Made by a program: the position numbers and the translations under genes. A stretch of 64,000 bases of DNA, from the NCBI RefSeq assembly GCF_033843645.1, contig NZ_JAWXVZ010000006.1, positions 285,282 to 349,281 of the forward strand, written 5' to 3'. How positions within the stretch are numbered: position 1 is the stretch's first letter; each line of letters opens with the position of its first letter. Positions 31,936 to 40,365 of the stretch are shown here, piece after piece. The notes under the pieces are model-generated. The model did not search any database. It was not told the DNA's origin and saw nothing but the letters and a program-made list of their open reading frames with translations. This stretch comes from Pseudovibrio zosterae. Its GTDB lineage: Bacteria > Pseudomonadota > Alphaproteobacteria > Rhizobiales > Stappiaceae.

Positions 31936-32709
31936 ATGACTGTAGAACTGGGCTTCATTACCAGCTACGTGGTGACGTTTCTGCTCGTGTTCGCGCGCCT
32001 TGGCAGCATGCTCATGCTCATGCCTGCGCTTGGGGAAGCATCCTTGCCCATGCAGTCGCGGCTGGGGTTGGCGCTGGCACTGACCTACATTCTGGCCCCC
32101 ATTGGCCAGCCGCTTTATCCTGATACGGTCCTGTCTTCTTTTCCCACGCTGATGGTCATGCTCATCAGTGAGATCATTATTGGGTTGTTCGTTGGCGCGT
32201 CGGTGCGCATTGTCACGTTCGCACTGCAGACGGCGGGCGCGATGATTGCCAACCAGATGGGTCTGGCCTTTGCCCTTGGCGGCGATCTGACAGCCTCGGG
32301 CATGCAGGGCGCTGTCATTGGAAACTTTCTGTCCATTCTGGGCACGGTGCTGATCTTTGCCACCAATCTGCATTATCTGGCCATTGCCGCCATGCATGAT
32401 TCCTTCACGCTGTTTCCGCCGGGCACGTTCATTCCTGTTGGGGATGCCTCAGCCAATGGTGTGGCGTTGGTCTCGCAGATGTTTTCCATTGCGGTGCGCC
32501 TCAGCGCGCCATTCATGGTGCTGGGGCTTACGTTCTACTTCGGCATGGGCTTGCTCAACAAACTCATGCCTCAGCTGCAGATCTTCTTCATCGCCATGCC
32601 GGTGAACATCATGCTTGGCCTTTTCTTGATGCTTGGCGTGCTGGCCACCATGATGGGCTGGTATCTGACGCAAGTCGAAACGGCCTTCCAGCCGTTCATA
32701 ATCCAGTAG
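31936..32709 (+). CDS. fliR: Flagellar export gate protein FliR
   Basis: FliR completes the FliPQR export pore. The 257-residue protein has about six hydrophobic segments and the FliR signature around GLFVGASVRIVTFALQTAGA (about 75-94) and GMGLLNKLMPQLQIFFIAMP (about 201-220). It is co-transcribed with fliQ and flhB. Confidence 0.95.
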   Translation: MTVELGFITSYVVTFLLVFARLGSMLMLMPALGEASLPMQSRLGLALALTYILAPIGQPLYPDTVLSSFPTLMVMLISEIIIGLFVGASVRIVTFALQTAGAMIANQMGLAFALGGDLTASGMQGAVIGNFLSILGTVLIFATNLHYLAIAAMHDSFTLFPPGTFIPVGDASANGVALVSQMFSIAVRLSAPFMVLGLTFYFGMGLLNKLMPQLQIFFIAMPVNIMLGLFLMLGVLATMMGWYLTQVETAFQPFIIQ

Positions 32710-32717
32710 GAGCATGA

Positions 32718-33794
32718 ATGGCTGACGAAACGGATGACTCCGAGAAGACCGAGGACCCCTCCCAAAAACGCTTGACCGAAGCGCATGAGAAGGGGGACGT
32801 TCCCAAATCGCAAGAAGTCAACGGCTGGTTCGCCTTGTTGGGCACAGCCATGGTGGTGGCGTTCTTTGCCCAGCCAACTGCCGCCGGAATTGCGGATATC
32901 CTCAAGGGCTTTTTCGAGCACGCTGACAGCATTCCGGTTGATGGCGGTGGACTGTTGTTCTTGCTTCAAGACACAGGCCCCCACATTCTTGTGGTGCTGG
33001 CGCTGCCGCTCTTGGTGATGATGGTGCTGGCTGTGGTGGGCAACGTGGTCCAGCACAAACCGGTGTTCACAGCCGAATCCATCCAGCCCAAGCTCAACAA
33101 GGTGTCACCTCTGGCAGGGGCCAAGCGTCTGTTCTCCAAGGACAGTCTCATGAACTTTGCCAAGGGGCTGATGAAGATCGCCGTGGTTTCGACTCTGATC
33201 TATTTCATTGTCTGGCCGCAGAAGGATCAGCTGGAAACCGCCATTTTTCGCGGTGCAGGGCACATTCTTCAGGAAAGCAGGGACTTGTCGCTCCAGCTGG
33301 TGGGTGCAATCCTTGCTCTGATGACGGTGGTGGCAGGGCTGGACTTCGCTTGGCAGCGACAAAAATGGTTCAACAAGCAGAAGATGACCCAACGCGAGGT
33401 CAAGGAGGAGTACAAGCAATCCGAGGGTGATCCGCAGATCAAGGCGAAGATCCGCCAGTTGCGTGCGCAGCGATCTCAGCAACGCATGATGGCGGAAGTG
33501 CCCAAGGCGACGGTTGTGGTGACCAACCCGACCCACTACGCGGTTGCACTTTTCTATGACGACGAGATGCAAGCGCCGAAATGTGTGGCTAAGGGCGTGG
33601 ATGCACTGGCGCTTCGTATTCGTGAACTGGCAGAAGAAAGTAGTGTTCCGATCGTAGAGAATCCCCCTCTGGCGCGTGCGCTGCATGCCACGATGGAGAT
33701 TAATGATATGATACCGGAGGAGCATTACGCAGCGGTTGCAAAGGTTATCGGTTATGTGATGCAGCTGCGTGAGAAGAAAAATTGGCGCTCGTAA
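32718..33794 (+). CDS. flhB: Flagellar export switch protein FlhB
   Basis: FlhB controls the change of export substrate from rod/hook to filament. The 358-residue protein has the DSEKTEDPSQKRLTEAHEKG start (about 7-26), four membrane spans, and the cytoplasmic domain with the autocleavage site NPTH in VVVTNPTHYAVALFY (about 268-282), present and intact. It is the last flagellar gene before cckA. Confidence 0.96.
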   Translation: MADETDDSEKTEDPSQKRLTEAHEKGDVPKSQEVNGWFALLGTAMVVAFFAQPTAAGIADILKGFFEHADSIPVDGGGLLFLLQDTGPHILVVLALPLLVMMVLAVVGNVVQHKPVFTAESIQPKLNKVSPLAGAKRLFSKDSLMNFAKGLMKIAVVSTLIYFIVWPQKDQLETAIFRGAGHILQESRDLSLQLVGAILALMTVVAGLDFAWQRQKWFNKQKMTQREVKEEYKQSEGDPQIKAKIRQLRAQRSQQRMMAEVPKATVVVTNPTHYAVALFYDDEMQAPKCVAKGVDALALRIRELAEESSVPIVENPPLARALHATMEINDMIPEEHYAAVAKVIGYVMQLREKKNWRS

Positions 33795-33888
33795 CTCTGG
33801 GACGTGCTTGAAACTTGGTGCATTGCGTTGAATCCTCAGACGGAGTGCGAATCCGGGCTTAATTGGGGCTGCCCGTGGAGAGATTTTG

Positions 33889-36456
33889 ATGAAAGAGACC
33901 GATACTCGGCCACCGGAACCTGTCATTGACCGCAGTGGTGGTGGAGGAAACATCGGATTGCTTATGTTGCTGGCGCTAGGTCTTGCTGCCGCAACAGCCG
34001 TGATCGCCGTGATGAGCCGCGAGCAGGCCGAGCCTTACATTCTCGGGCTCTTGGGCATTCTTGCGGTCGTCGGCGTTTTCTCTTTGTTTGCCAGTGCCAT
34101 TGGCCTGTTGCGCTTTGCTTCCCGGCGGGATGGCAACCCGCTGGCAGAAGCCTTTCTGGATTCTCTCGAAGAGGGGGCGGTTCTGGTCGATCAGACCGGC
34201 CGTATCGTCTATGCCAACAAGGCCTACGCGGATCTGACCGGGGCTGTAAGTCCTGGGGATGTGCGCACGGTTGAGCGGGTGTTTTCAGCCGATCCGGAAG
34301 CCGCCGATGCGATTTTCCGCCTTTCCAAGGCTGTGCGCAATCACCGCCGTGCTCAAGAAGAGGTGCGCCTGCCTGCCGCCATTGGGCGCGTGGATGGCGG
34401 CTCGCGGTGGTATCGCATCAGTGTGCGGCCGCTGAACTACCACGACAAGGCGGGTCAGGCGACTGCAGGCCTCACCGTATGGCAGATCGCCGACATCTCC
34501 CGCGACCGAAAAGAGCAGGAGACATCGTTTCAGGAGTTACAGCGTGTCATCAACTTCCTTGATCACGCTCCCTCCGGCTTCCTGTCCTGTGATTCCGCAG
34601 GCCGTATTGTGTATCTCAACGCCACGCTGGCCGACTGGCTGGGGTATGACCTGACCCAGTTTGTGGCTGGCGGTCTGACGCTTTCCGATATTGTTCGCGG
34701 CGATGGTGCAGCACTCGTTCGGGCTATCAGCGGGCAGGAAGGCGAGGTCAAGACCGAGACCTACGACATCGATCTGGTAACGCGCAACGGCAAGGGGCTT
34801 CCCGTTCGCCTCGTGCACCGGGTGCCGTTTGGCGCGGATGGGCAGGCCGGCGACAGTCGCACGCTTGTACTCAACCGCTCGCCGGGCGAAGAAAACGCAG
34901 AAGCTCTTCGCGCAGCCGAGGTGCGTTTCTCGCGCTTTTTCAACAACACCCCGGTTGCCATTGCCTCCGTTGAAAAGAATGGCCGCATTCAGCGCACCAA
35001 CGCGCCTTTCGTTCGCCTGTTCGGGCAAGAAGATGGGCTGAAGAGCGAGGCGCGCCTGACAGACTTTGTCGAGGAAGCGGGCCGGGCCGATCTGGAAGAG
35101 GCCTTGAAAAAAGCGGCGCAGGGTCAAGGCGAAATCGCGCCGGTGGACGTTGCTCTGTCTGAAGGGGCAGAGGCGGGGCGCTCGGCGACCTTCTACGTCT
35201 CCGCTGTTCTTGACAGTCAGGCTGAGGACGAGGCGGCCGTTGTCTACGTGCTTGAAACGACACAGCAGCGCGCCCTTGAAGCCCAGTTCGCTCAGAGCCA
35301 GAAGATGCAGGCCATTGGTCAGCTTGCAGGTGGTGTCGCGCACGACTTCAACAACGTTCTGACCGCCATCATCGGCTTCTCCGATTTGCTGCTGGCCAGC
35401 CACCGTCCAACGGACCCAGCGTTCCAGGACATCATGAACATCAAGCAGAACGCCAACCGTGCCGCAGGGCTTGTGCGCCAGTTGCTCGCGTTCTCCCGTC
35501 GTCAGACCCTGCGTCCGAAGGAGTTGGCGCTGACGGACGTACTGGCCGACCTCACCATCTTGCTGGACCGCCTTGTGGGCGAGAAAATCGAGCTGCACGT
35601 GGTTCATGGCCGCGATCTTTGGCCGGTGATGGCGGATGTGAACCAACTGGAACAGGTGATTGTCAATCTGGTCGTGAACGCCCGTGACGCCATGCCGGGT
35701 GGCGGTGAGGTGACCATCCGCACCCGCAACGTGGATGAACCGACCTCAACCACCTATGAGAACACCCGCGGCATGCCGCCTGCGGAGTACGTGCTCATTG
35801 AGGTGGAAGACAACGGCCACGGCATGTCCAACGAGGTGCTGGGCAAGATTTTCGAGCCGTTCTTCTCCACCAAGGAAGTGGGCAAGGGCACTGGTCTGGG
35901 GCTTTCCACCGTCTACGGCATCGTCAAGCAGACCGGCGGCTTTGTGTTTGCCACCAGTGAGGTGGATGCGGGCACAACATTCCGGATCTTCTTGCCGCGC
36001 CATGTGCCGGAGGAAAAGCCGGTTCAGGAAGTGGTCAAGGAAGAAAAGCAGGCCGTTGCCGATCTTACCGGCTCTGCCACCATTTTGCTGGTGGAGGACG
36101 AGGAAGCCGTTCGTGCCTTTGCGGCGCGTGCGCTGTCGTCCCGTGGCTATGAGGTCTATGAGGCAGGCTCTGGTACCGAAGCGCTTGAGGTCATGGAAGA
36201 GACCGAAGGGTCGGTTGATCTGGTGGTTTCCGACGTGGTGATGCCGGAAATGGACGGGCCGTCGCTGCTTATTGAGCTGCGCAAGACCCGACCGGATCTG
36301 AAGATCATCTTTGTATCCGGCTACGCTGAAGATGCCTTCGAGAAGAACTTGCCGGCAGATGAGAAATTCACCTTCCTGCCAAAGCCGTTTACCTTGAAGC
36401 AGTTGGCAACCACCGTGAAGGACGTGTTGGAGAACGGGCCATCTGAGCGTAGCTGA
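33889..36456 (+). CDS. cckA: Cell-cycle hybrid histidine kinase CckA
   Basis: CckA is the kinase that, through ChpT, phosphorylates CtrA and so controls cell-cycle and motility genes. The 855-residue protein has two N-terminal membrane spans (about 22-40 and 48-68), several PAS-type domains, the histidine box VAHDFNNVLTAIIGFSD with phosphorylated H485, and ATPase motifs NARDAMP and KGTGLGLSTVYGIV. A C-terminal receiver carries the phosphoacceptor D782 in VVSDVVMPEMDG. ATG 33889 is used; a TTG lies one codon upstream. It follows flhB by 94 nt without an obvious terminator, so read-through from the flagellar operon is possible. Confidence 0.94.
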   Translation: MKETDTRPPEPVIDRSGGGGNIGLLMLLALGLAAATAVIAVMSREQAEPYILGLLGILAVVGVFSLFASAIGLLRFASRRDGNPLAEAFLDSLEEGAVLVDQTGRIVYANKAYADLTGAVSPGDVRTVERVFSADPEAADAIFRLSKAVRNHRRAQEEVRLPAAIGRVDGGSRWYRISVRPLNYHDKAGQATAGLTVWQIADISRDRKEQETSFQELQRVINFLDHAPSGFLSCDSAGRIVYLNATLADWLGYDLTQFVAGGLTLSDIVRGDGAALVRAISGQEGEVKTETYDIDLVTRNGKGLPVRLVHRVPFGADGQAGDSRTLVLNRSPGEENAEALRAAEVRFSRFFNNTPVAIASVEKNGRIQRTNAPFVRLFGQEDGLKSEARLTDFVEEAGRADLEEALKKAAQGQGEIAPVDVALSEGAEAGRSATFYVSAVLDSQAEDEAAVVYVLETTQQRALEAQFAQSQKMQAIGQLAGGVAHDFNNVLTAIIGFSDLLLASHRPTDPAFQDIMNIKQNANRAAGLVRQLLAFSRRQTLRPKELALTDVLADLTILLDRLVGEKIELHVVHGRDLWPVMADVNQLEQVIVNLVVNARDAMPGGGEVTIRTRNVDEPTSTTYENTRGMPPAEYVLIEVEDNGHGMSNEVLGKIFEPFFSTKEVGKGTGLGLSTVYGIVKQTGGFVFATSEVDAGTTFRIFLPRHVPEEKPVQEVVKEEKQAVADLTGSATILLVEDEEAVRAFAARALSSRGYEVYEAGSGTEALEVMEETEGSVDLVVSDVVMPEMDGPSLLIELRKTRPDLKIIFVSGYAEDAFEKNLPADEKFTFLPKPFTLKQLATTVKDVLENGPSERS

Positions 36457-36457
36457 G

Positions 36458-36484
36458 CCCTGCCGTTCAGGGCAGGGTGTTTTG
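36458..36484 (+). terminator. Terminator of cckA
   Basis: CCCTGCC-GTTCAG-GGCAGGG is a 7-bp stem followed by TGTTTTG. Its tail overlaps the palindrome at 36481. Confidence 0.7.
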
Positions 36485-36507
36485 ACATCACTGGGAATGA
36501 TCTCAAA
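36481..36507. promoter_or_regulatory. Operator-like palindrome before the ORF6N gene
   Basis: TTTGACATCA and TGATCTCAAA are inverted arms with one mismatch, separated by CTGGGAA. A near copy with perfect arms lies inside the gene at 36741-36765. The site is 15 bp before the start codon, where bound protein would block expression; autoregulation is inferred. Confidence 0.55.
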
Positions 36508-36521
36508 CGAGGGGGGAATGC

Positions 36522-37409
36522 ATGAGCACGGAAATTACTCAGGAAACCCCGGAGTTGGACGAAGAGCTTCTTGACGGACCGCGGGTGTTCAAGCTGCGCG
36601 GTCAGCATGTGATGCTCGCGGCACATGTGGCGCGGGTGTTCGAGGTTGAAACTCGGCAGATCACTCAGAACATCAAGAATAATCTTGAGAAATTCCCGGA
36701 GGCCTATGCCTTTGAGGTCTCGCCGGAGGAGCTGGAAGCCTTGAGATCACTGGGGGTGATCTCAAAACCGGGTCGGGGCGGCAGCCGCGCCTTGCCGTGG
36801 GTTGTCAGTCAGAAAGGGGCCATTCGCCTCTCCACCATCATGGACAGTCCAAAGGCCATTGAAGCGGCAGACGTTTTCATCGATGTCTTCACCGAGGTCC
36901 TGCGGCAGGTCTATGCGGGCAAGGACCAGTTGGAAATTTCCAAGCCATCACGTCTTAAGCCCAGTTCCGAGCTTCAAGAGCGGGTCGAGAAGATCCGCAC
37001 CCAGTTGTTTTCTGCAATCAATGACCTTCTGGAAACCAAGGTGGACAGCCAGAACAAGATCACCGTGAAGGATGAATTGGGTCAGGTGGCAGATGGCATT
37101 CGCAAACACTATCACGAGTGGCTCAAGTCCAAGCGCGTCAGCAACGACAAGATCGAGGCGGAGACACTTCTGCTGTTGGAAAAGGTTCAGGACTTGCGGG
37201 AACGGCGCGCCGCGCATCTGAGTGGTGCTGCGCTGTCGCGTGAAAGTCAGGCGCTTGAGAACATGAAGCAGAAGATCGCCATCATCAAGGATCTCATGGA
37301 CCTTCACGACAAGCTGGAACCCAATGCGGTCGTGCAGATGGTCGGCGACTACAGCGCGCTCGCGCTCACCGATGCCACAGAGAAGATACTGGAAAAGCCA
37401 AAGGGCTGA
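36522..37409 (+). CDS. ORF6N-domain DNA-binding protein
   Basis: The N-terminal about 130 residues match the ORF6N (KilA-N related) DNA-binding domain found in phage and phage-derived proteins: RVFKLRGQHVMLAAHVARVF (about 22-41), then TRQITQNIKNNLEKFPEAYA, and a QKGAIRLSTIMDSPKAIEAA helix. The rest is a long charged helical region of unknown role (about 140-280). GGGGGG lies 8 bases before the ATG. It is a single-gene unit between two terminators. Such genes are often mobile cargo, but no integrase or other phage gene is nearby. Confidence 0.8.
   Translation: MSTEITQETPELDEELLDGPRVFKLRGQHVMLAAHVARVFEVETRQITQNIKNNLEKFPEAYAFEVSPEELEALRSLGVISKPGRGGSRALPWVVSQKGAIRLSTIMDSPKAIEAADVFIDVFTEVLRQVYAGKDQLEISKPSRLKPSSELQERVEKIRTQLFSAINDLLETKVDSQNKITVKDELGQVADGIRKHYHEWLKSKRVSNDKIEAETLLLLEKVQDLRERRAAHLSGAALSRESQALENMKQKIAIIKDLMDLHDKLEPNAVVQMVGDYSALALTDATEKILEKPKG
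36741..36765. promoter_or_regulatory. Internal copy of the palindrome in the ORF6N gene
   Basis: TTGAGATCAC and GTGATCTCAA are perfect 10-bp arms around TGGGG. Aligned with 36481-36507 the two sites differ at few positions. Two sites about 260 bp apart could allow looping; the copy also encodes part of the conserved domain. Confidence 0.5.
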
Positions 37410-37435
37410 GTTGGCCTTGTTCCGCACCAGATACG

Positions 37436-37475
37436 AAAACACCCGCGAAGGTCGAACCTTGGCGGGTGTTTTTGT
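37436..37475. terminator. Terminator between ORF6N gene and lipoprotein gene
   Basis: AAAACACCCGC (37436-37446) pairs with GCGGGTGTTTT (37462-37472) and an inner AAGGT/ACCTT stem extends it. A and T runs on the two sides serve both converging genes. Confidence 0.9.
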
Positions 37476-37496
37476 TTCTTCATGGAAGCTGAGTGC

Positions 37497-37967
37497 CTAG
37501 ATGCACTGTGAGGTGGCTTCCGCGTTCTGTTTCAGGCCGATCAGGCTCTGCATGGTGTTGTTGTCACCCGGCAGCTTGTAGGATTGCTCCAGTCCAGTGT
37601 GGGCGTTGTTCAGCAGCGCCACATCCTGCACCACAAGTGTGTTGCACTGGCTGCCGGAGAAACGCACGCGCACGCGGATTACGCGATCGCCGTTGTCAGA
37701 TGGTCCGAACTCCTGGTCCAGAACCGGATTGGCCTGACGCATCACGTTTTCAATGATCACCATGTTCGGGTCATCCTGCACCACCAGTGTGCCTTTCTGA
37801 GCAGCGCTGGTCTTCAGGGTCTGGCGAACCTGCTCCGGTGATGCCTTTACGGCAACGGATTGGGTGCCGGGCTCGGCACGAAGAATTGGCTGGTTGCTGC
37901 CTCGTGGGGCGCCTGACTGACAAGCCGCAAGCGCCAGCGTAAGCGCAACTAAAGCAACGATCCGCAT
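37497..37967 (-). CDS. Putative lipoprotein of unknown function
   Basis: The 156-residue precursor starts MRIVALVALTLALAACQSG, a lipoprotein signal with lipidated C16. The mature part has an early Pro/Ser/Gly linker, an alternating strand-helix pattern, and two further cysteines (SGSQCNTLV and a C-terminal QCI) that could pair. The frame is open upstream to 38087 but the lipobox fixes ATG 37967. I do not recognise a function; a small beta-rich periplasmic domain is likely. Confidence 0.75.
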   Translation of the reverse strand: MRIVALVALTLALAACQSGAPRGSNQPILRAEPGTQSVAVKASPEQVRQTLKTSAAQKGTLVVQDDPNMVIIENVMRQANPVLDQEFGPSDNGDRVIRVRVRFSGSQCNTLVVQDVALLNNAHTGLEQSYKLPGDNNTMQSLIGLKQNAEATSQCI

Positions 37968-38179
37968 TGTGTTGGTCCCGTAGGTTTCTGGTGCAAAGGG
38001 TTCAGAGCAACACCAGAGCATCATGCTGAAATGTGTCGGAATCATCTCCGTCAGAAGCCGCTGTGGAATCTGCGGAAACGCTCTCATGTCCCGATCATAT
38101 ACCCATCGGCAATACCGGGGTCAAATTCTTAGGAGAGCCTTCAGGGGAAGGGAAGGTCCAGCGCGGGTGCGGAGGGAAG

Positions 38180-38207
38180 GGTCACAGCAGCGCGCGCCGC
38201 TGTGACC
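38180..38207 (-). other. Hairpin downstream of psuG
   Basis: GGTCACAGC and GCTGTGACC are perfect 9-bp arms around a 10-nt GC-rich loop, 16 nt after the psuG stop. No U-run follows on the minus strand, so it is a weak intrinsic terminator at best; it may protect the mRNA 3' end. Confidence 0.55.
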
Positions 38208-38222
38208 GGAATGCATGAGGCG

Positions 38223-39149
38223 TTATGCCTTTGCTGCGTATTCAACTGCGATCTTGGAAGCCAGACGCGCGTTGTTCTTCACCAGCGCGATGTTGGTTGC
38301 CAAGCTGCGGCCGTCGGTCTGTTCAAACAGGTGCTGCAGCATGAACGGCGTCACTGCCTTGCCCTTGATGCCCTGCTTTTCAGCGTCTGCCAGAGCCAGC
38401 TTGATGAACTTGTTGATCTCTTCAGCTGGGATCTCGTCTTCAACCGGAACAGGGTTGGCGACCAGTTCACCACCGTGGGTGCCGAACGCTTCGCGGGTAA
38501 GAAGAACCTTGGCGATGTCTTCCGGGGTGTCGAGGCGGTAAGGGGTGTCCAGATCGCTGGTGGAGGACCAGAATGCTGGCATCTTGTCACAGCCGTAACC
38601 GATCACGGCCACGCCTTTGGTTTCCAGCACTTCAAGGGTCTTTGGCAGGTCGAGCAGAGCCTTTGCAAAGGCTGAGACCACCAGTACAGGCGTGCGTGCC
38701 AGTTCTTCAAGGTCTGCGGAGATGTCGAAGTTTGTTTCCGCGCCGAAGTGAACGCCGCCAACGCCGCCGGTTGCGAACACGCGAATGCCCGCTGCGTGGG
38801 CGGCCATCATGGTTGCTGCAACGGTGGTGGAAGCGTTGCGGCCCATGGCAATGCCGGTGCACAGGTCAGCGCGGGAAGCTTTCATCACATCCTTTGCGTT
38901 TGCCAGCTCTTCCAGCTTCTCGTCGGAAAGACCAACATGCAGCTCGCCCTTGAGGACCGCGATGGTGGCTGGAACAGCGCCGTTTTCGCGGATGATCGCT
39001 TCAACTTCGCGTGCTGTTTCAATGTTTTGCGGGTAAGGCATGCCGTGCGTGATGATCGTTGATTCCAGAGCAACAACCGGCTTTCCCTCAGCCAGCGCCT
39101 GTGCCACTTCATCGCTGTGATGAATCTGGATCTTTGTGTTCTTGGTCAT
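38223..39149 (-). CDS. psuG: Pseudouridine-5'-phosphate glycosidase PsuG
   Basis: PsuG cleaves the C-C glycosidic bond of pseudouridine 5'-phosphate to give uracil and ribose 5-phosphate. The 308-residue product has the family segments VALESTIITHGMPYPQN (about 26-42), KASRADLCTGIAMGRNAST, and ATGGVGGVHFGAETNFDIS. The length is typical. It is 34 nt downstream of the psuK gene, making a compact pseudouridine breakdown operon psuK-psuG. No nucleoside transporter gene is present beside it. Confidence 0.95.
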   Translation of the reverse strand: MTKNTKIQIHHSDEVAQALAEGKPVVALESTIITHGMPYPQNIETAREVEAIIRENGAVPATIAVLKGELHVGLSDEKLEELANAKDVMKASRADLCTGIAMGRNASTTVAATMMAAHAAGIRVFATGGVGGVHFGAETNFDISADLEELARTPVLVVSAFAKALLDLPKTLEVLETKGVAVIGYGCDKMPAFWSSTSDLDTPYRLDTPEDIAKVLLTREAFGTHGGELVANPVPVEDEIPAEEINKFIKLALADAEKQGIKGKAVTPFMLQHLFEQTDGRSLATNIALVKNNARLASKIAVEYAAKA

Positions 39150-39182
39150 TTCCTCATTACCTTTTTATAGGAGCTGTTCGGC

Positions 39183-40103
39183 TCAGTGACTTTGAAGACG
39201 TTGTGCGATGGCTGAGAGGCTCAGGCTGTCCGGCGCGGCCCCTGTGGCTTCGACTGTGATGGCGGAAGCAGCCAGACCACTGTAGGCCGCTTGTTCGGCA
39301 GCAAGGCCCTGACTGTAGGCGCTCAAGAAACCCGCGATGAAGGCATCACCGGCTCCAGTCACGTCTTTGGGCTCTGCTGGGAGGGGAGTAATCACGCGTT
39401 CCTTGCCGTCCACGGACAAGATCAGCGGGCGGCTGCCATCTGTAATGGCAATGGTCTTGCACCCTTTGGCCGTCAGGGCTTGCGCCATGTCCACGGCCGG
39501 AGCATCCGCGTCCATGCCCAGAAGGGACGACGCCTCAAGCCTGTTGGTGAACAGGATGTCGAGCTTGTCGAGGATGGGCAGAAGCCGGGTTGCCTTGGCA
39601 CTGGAGACCGTATCGACCGCCAGAATGCGGTCGCCCTTAGCGGCGGCAATTGCCTCCAGCATTTCGGTTTCCATGTTGGTCTCGGCCAGCCAGATGCCTG
39701 CCTGTTCAAGGGCTGGGGTCAGGCTTCCCGCGACCGGCTTTGGGATCAGCTGCGTGATCTCGCTGTCGGAAATGGCGGCATGAAGGCTTCCATCCGGCTG
39801 GTGCAGCGCGAGGTAGGACCCTGTGCGCTGGCCGTCCAGCACCTTTACAGTGCTCACGTCAATGCCGGTGGCGGACAGGTGTTTGCGCACCCACAGGCCG
39901 TCGGGGTCATTGCCCACACAGCCGATCAGAGCGGGGTTGCAGTCAAGCCGGGCGAGAGCGCGTGCGATGTTCGCAGCAACTCCGCCGGGTTTTCCAGAGA
40001 TTTCTCCGGGAGTGGACGTGTCCGGGAGAATCGGGCGTCCGGCATGAGCAATACGGTCCACATGAATGGCGCCGATCACTGCGAGCTTCGTCGGTTGGGA
40101 CAT
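39183..40103 (-). CDS. psuK: Pseudouridine kinase, PfkB family
   Basis: This is a PfkB-family sugar kinase: the N-terminal GKPGGVAANIARALARL motif and the C-terminal DVTGAGDAFIAGFLSA signature with the catalytic Asp and anion hole are both present. Its place before psuG identifies it as pseudouridine kinase, which makes the PsuG substrate. ATG 40103 (MSQPTKLAVIGAIHVDRIA) is chosen by homology; ATG 40118, five codons earlier, is possible. Neither has a clear ribosome site. The promoter must lie in the 262 bp shared with recA. Confidence 0.88.
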   Translation of the reverse strand: MSQPTKLAVIGAIHVDRIAHAGRPILPDTSTPGEISGKPGGVAANIARALARLDCNPALIGCVGNDPDGLWVRKHLSATGIDVSTVKVLDGQRTGSYLALHQPDGSLHAAISDSEITQLIPKPVAGSLTPALEQAGIWLAETNMETEMLEAIAAAKGDRILAVDTVSSAKATRLLPILDKLDILFTNRLEASSLLGMDADAPAVDMAQALTAKGCKTIAITDGSRPLILSVDGKERVITPLPAEPKDVTGAGDAFIAGFLSAYSQGLAAEQAAYSGLAASAITVEATGAAPDSLSLSAIAQRLQSH

Positions 40104-40227
40104 GGTATTAGTGACCATCGTATTATGTTGATTATCAAGGTCGTAACAGTGTCCAGAGGCCGTGACAACTGGTGTGATTCCTATGTCCAAAGGCTTCTTT
40201 TTTGCCTGCTCAGCGTTATCCAAAGAA

Positions 40228-40242
40228 GAACACTTGAAGAAC
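40228..40242 (+). promoter_or_regulatory. SOS (LexA) box upstream of recA
   Basis: GAAC-ACTTGAA-GAAC matches the alphaproteobacterial SOS operator GAAC-N7-GAAC exactly. It lies 124 bp before the recA start codon. Confidence 0.6.
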
Positions 40243-40295
40243 GGATCCCTGATATTCCATTGGAGATCAGCGGGTTATGAGGACTTGCGTAATGA

Positions 40296-40310
40296 GAACA
40301 AAATGAGTAC
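40296..40310 (+). promoter_or_regulatory. Second SOS-like box before recA
   Basis: GAAC-AAAATGA-GTAC differs from GAAC-N7-GAAC at one base. It lies 56 bp before recA and overlaps a possible promoter (TTGCGT at 40285), so it is better placed to repress than the exact site. Confidence 0.45.
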
Positions 40311-40365
40311 ACCAATCATACCTTTTGAATCTGTCGGTCCGTCATGAAATAAGGAACGGGTACGC

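Noticed and set aside
34537..35646. 369-residue open frame opposite cckA
   Set aside because: Antisense shadow of the kinase core coding sequence.
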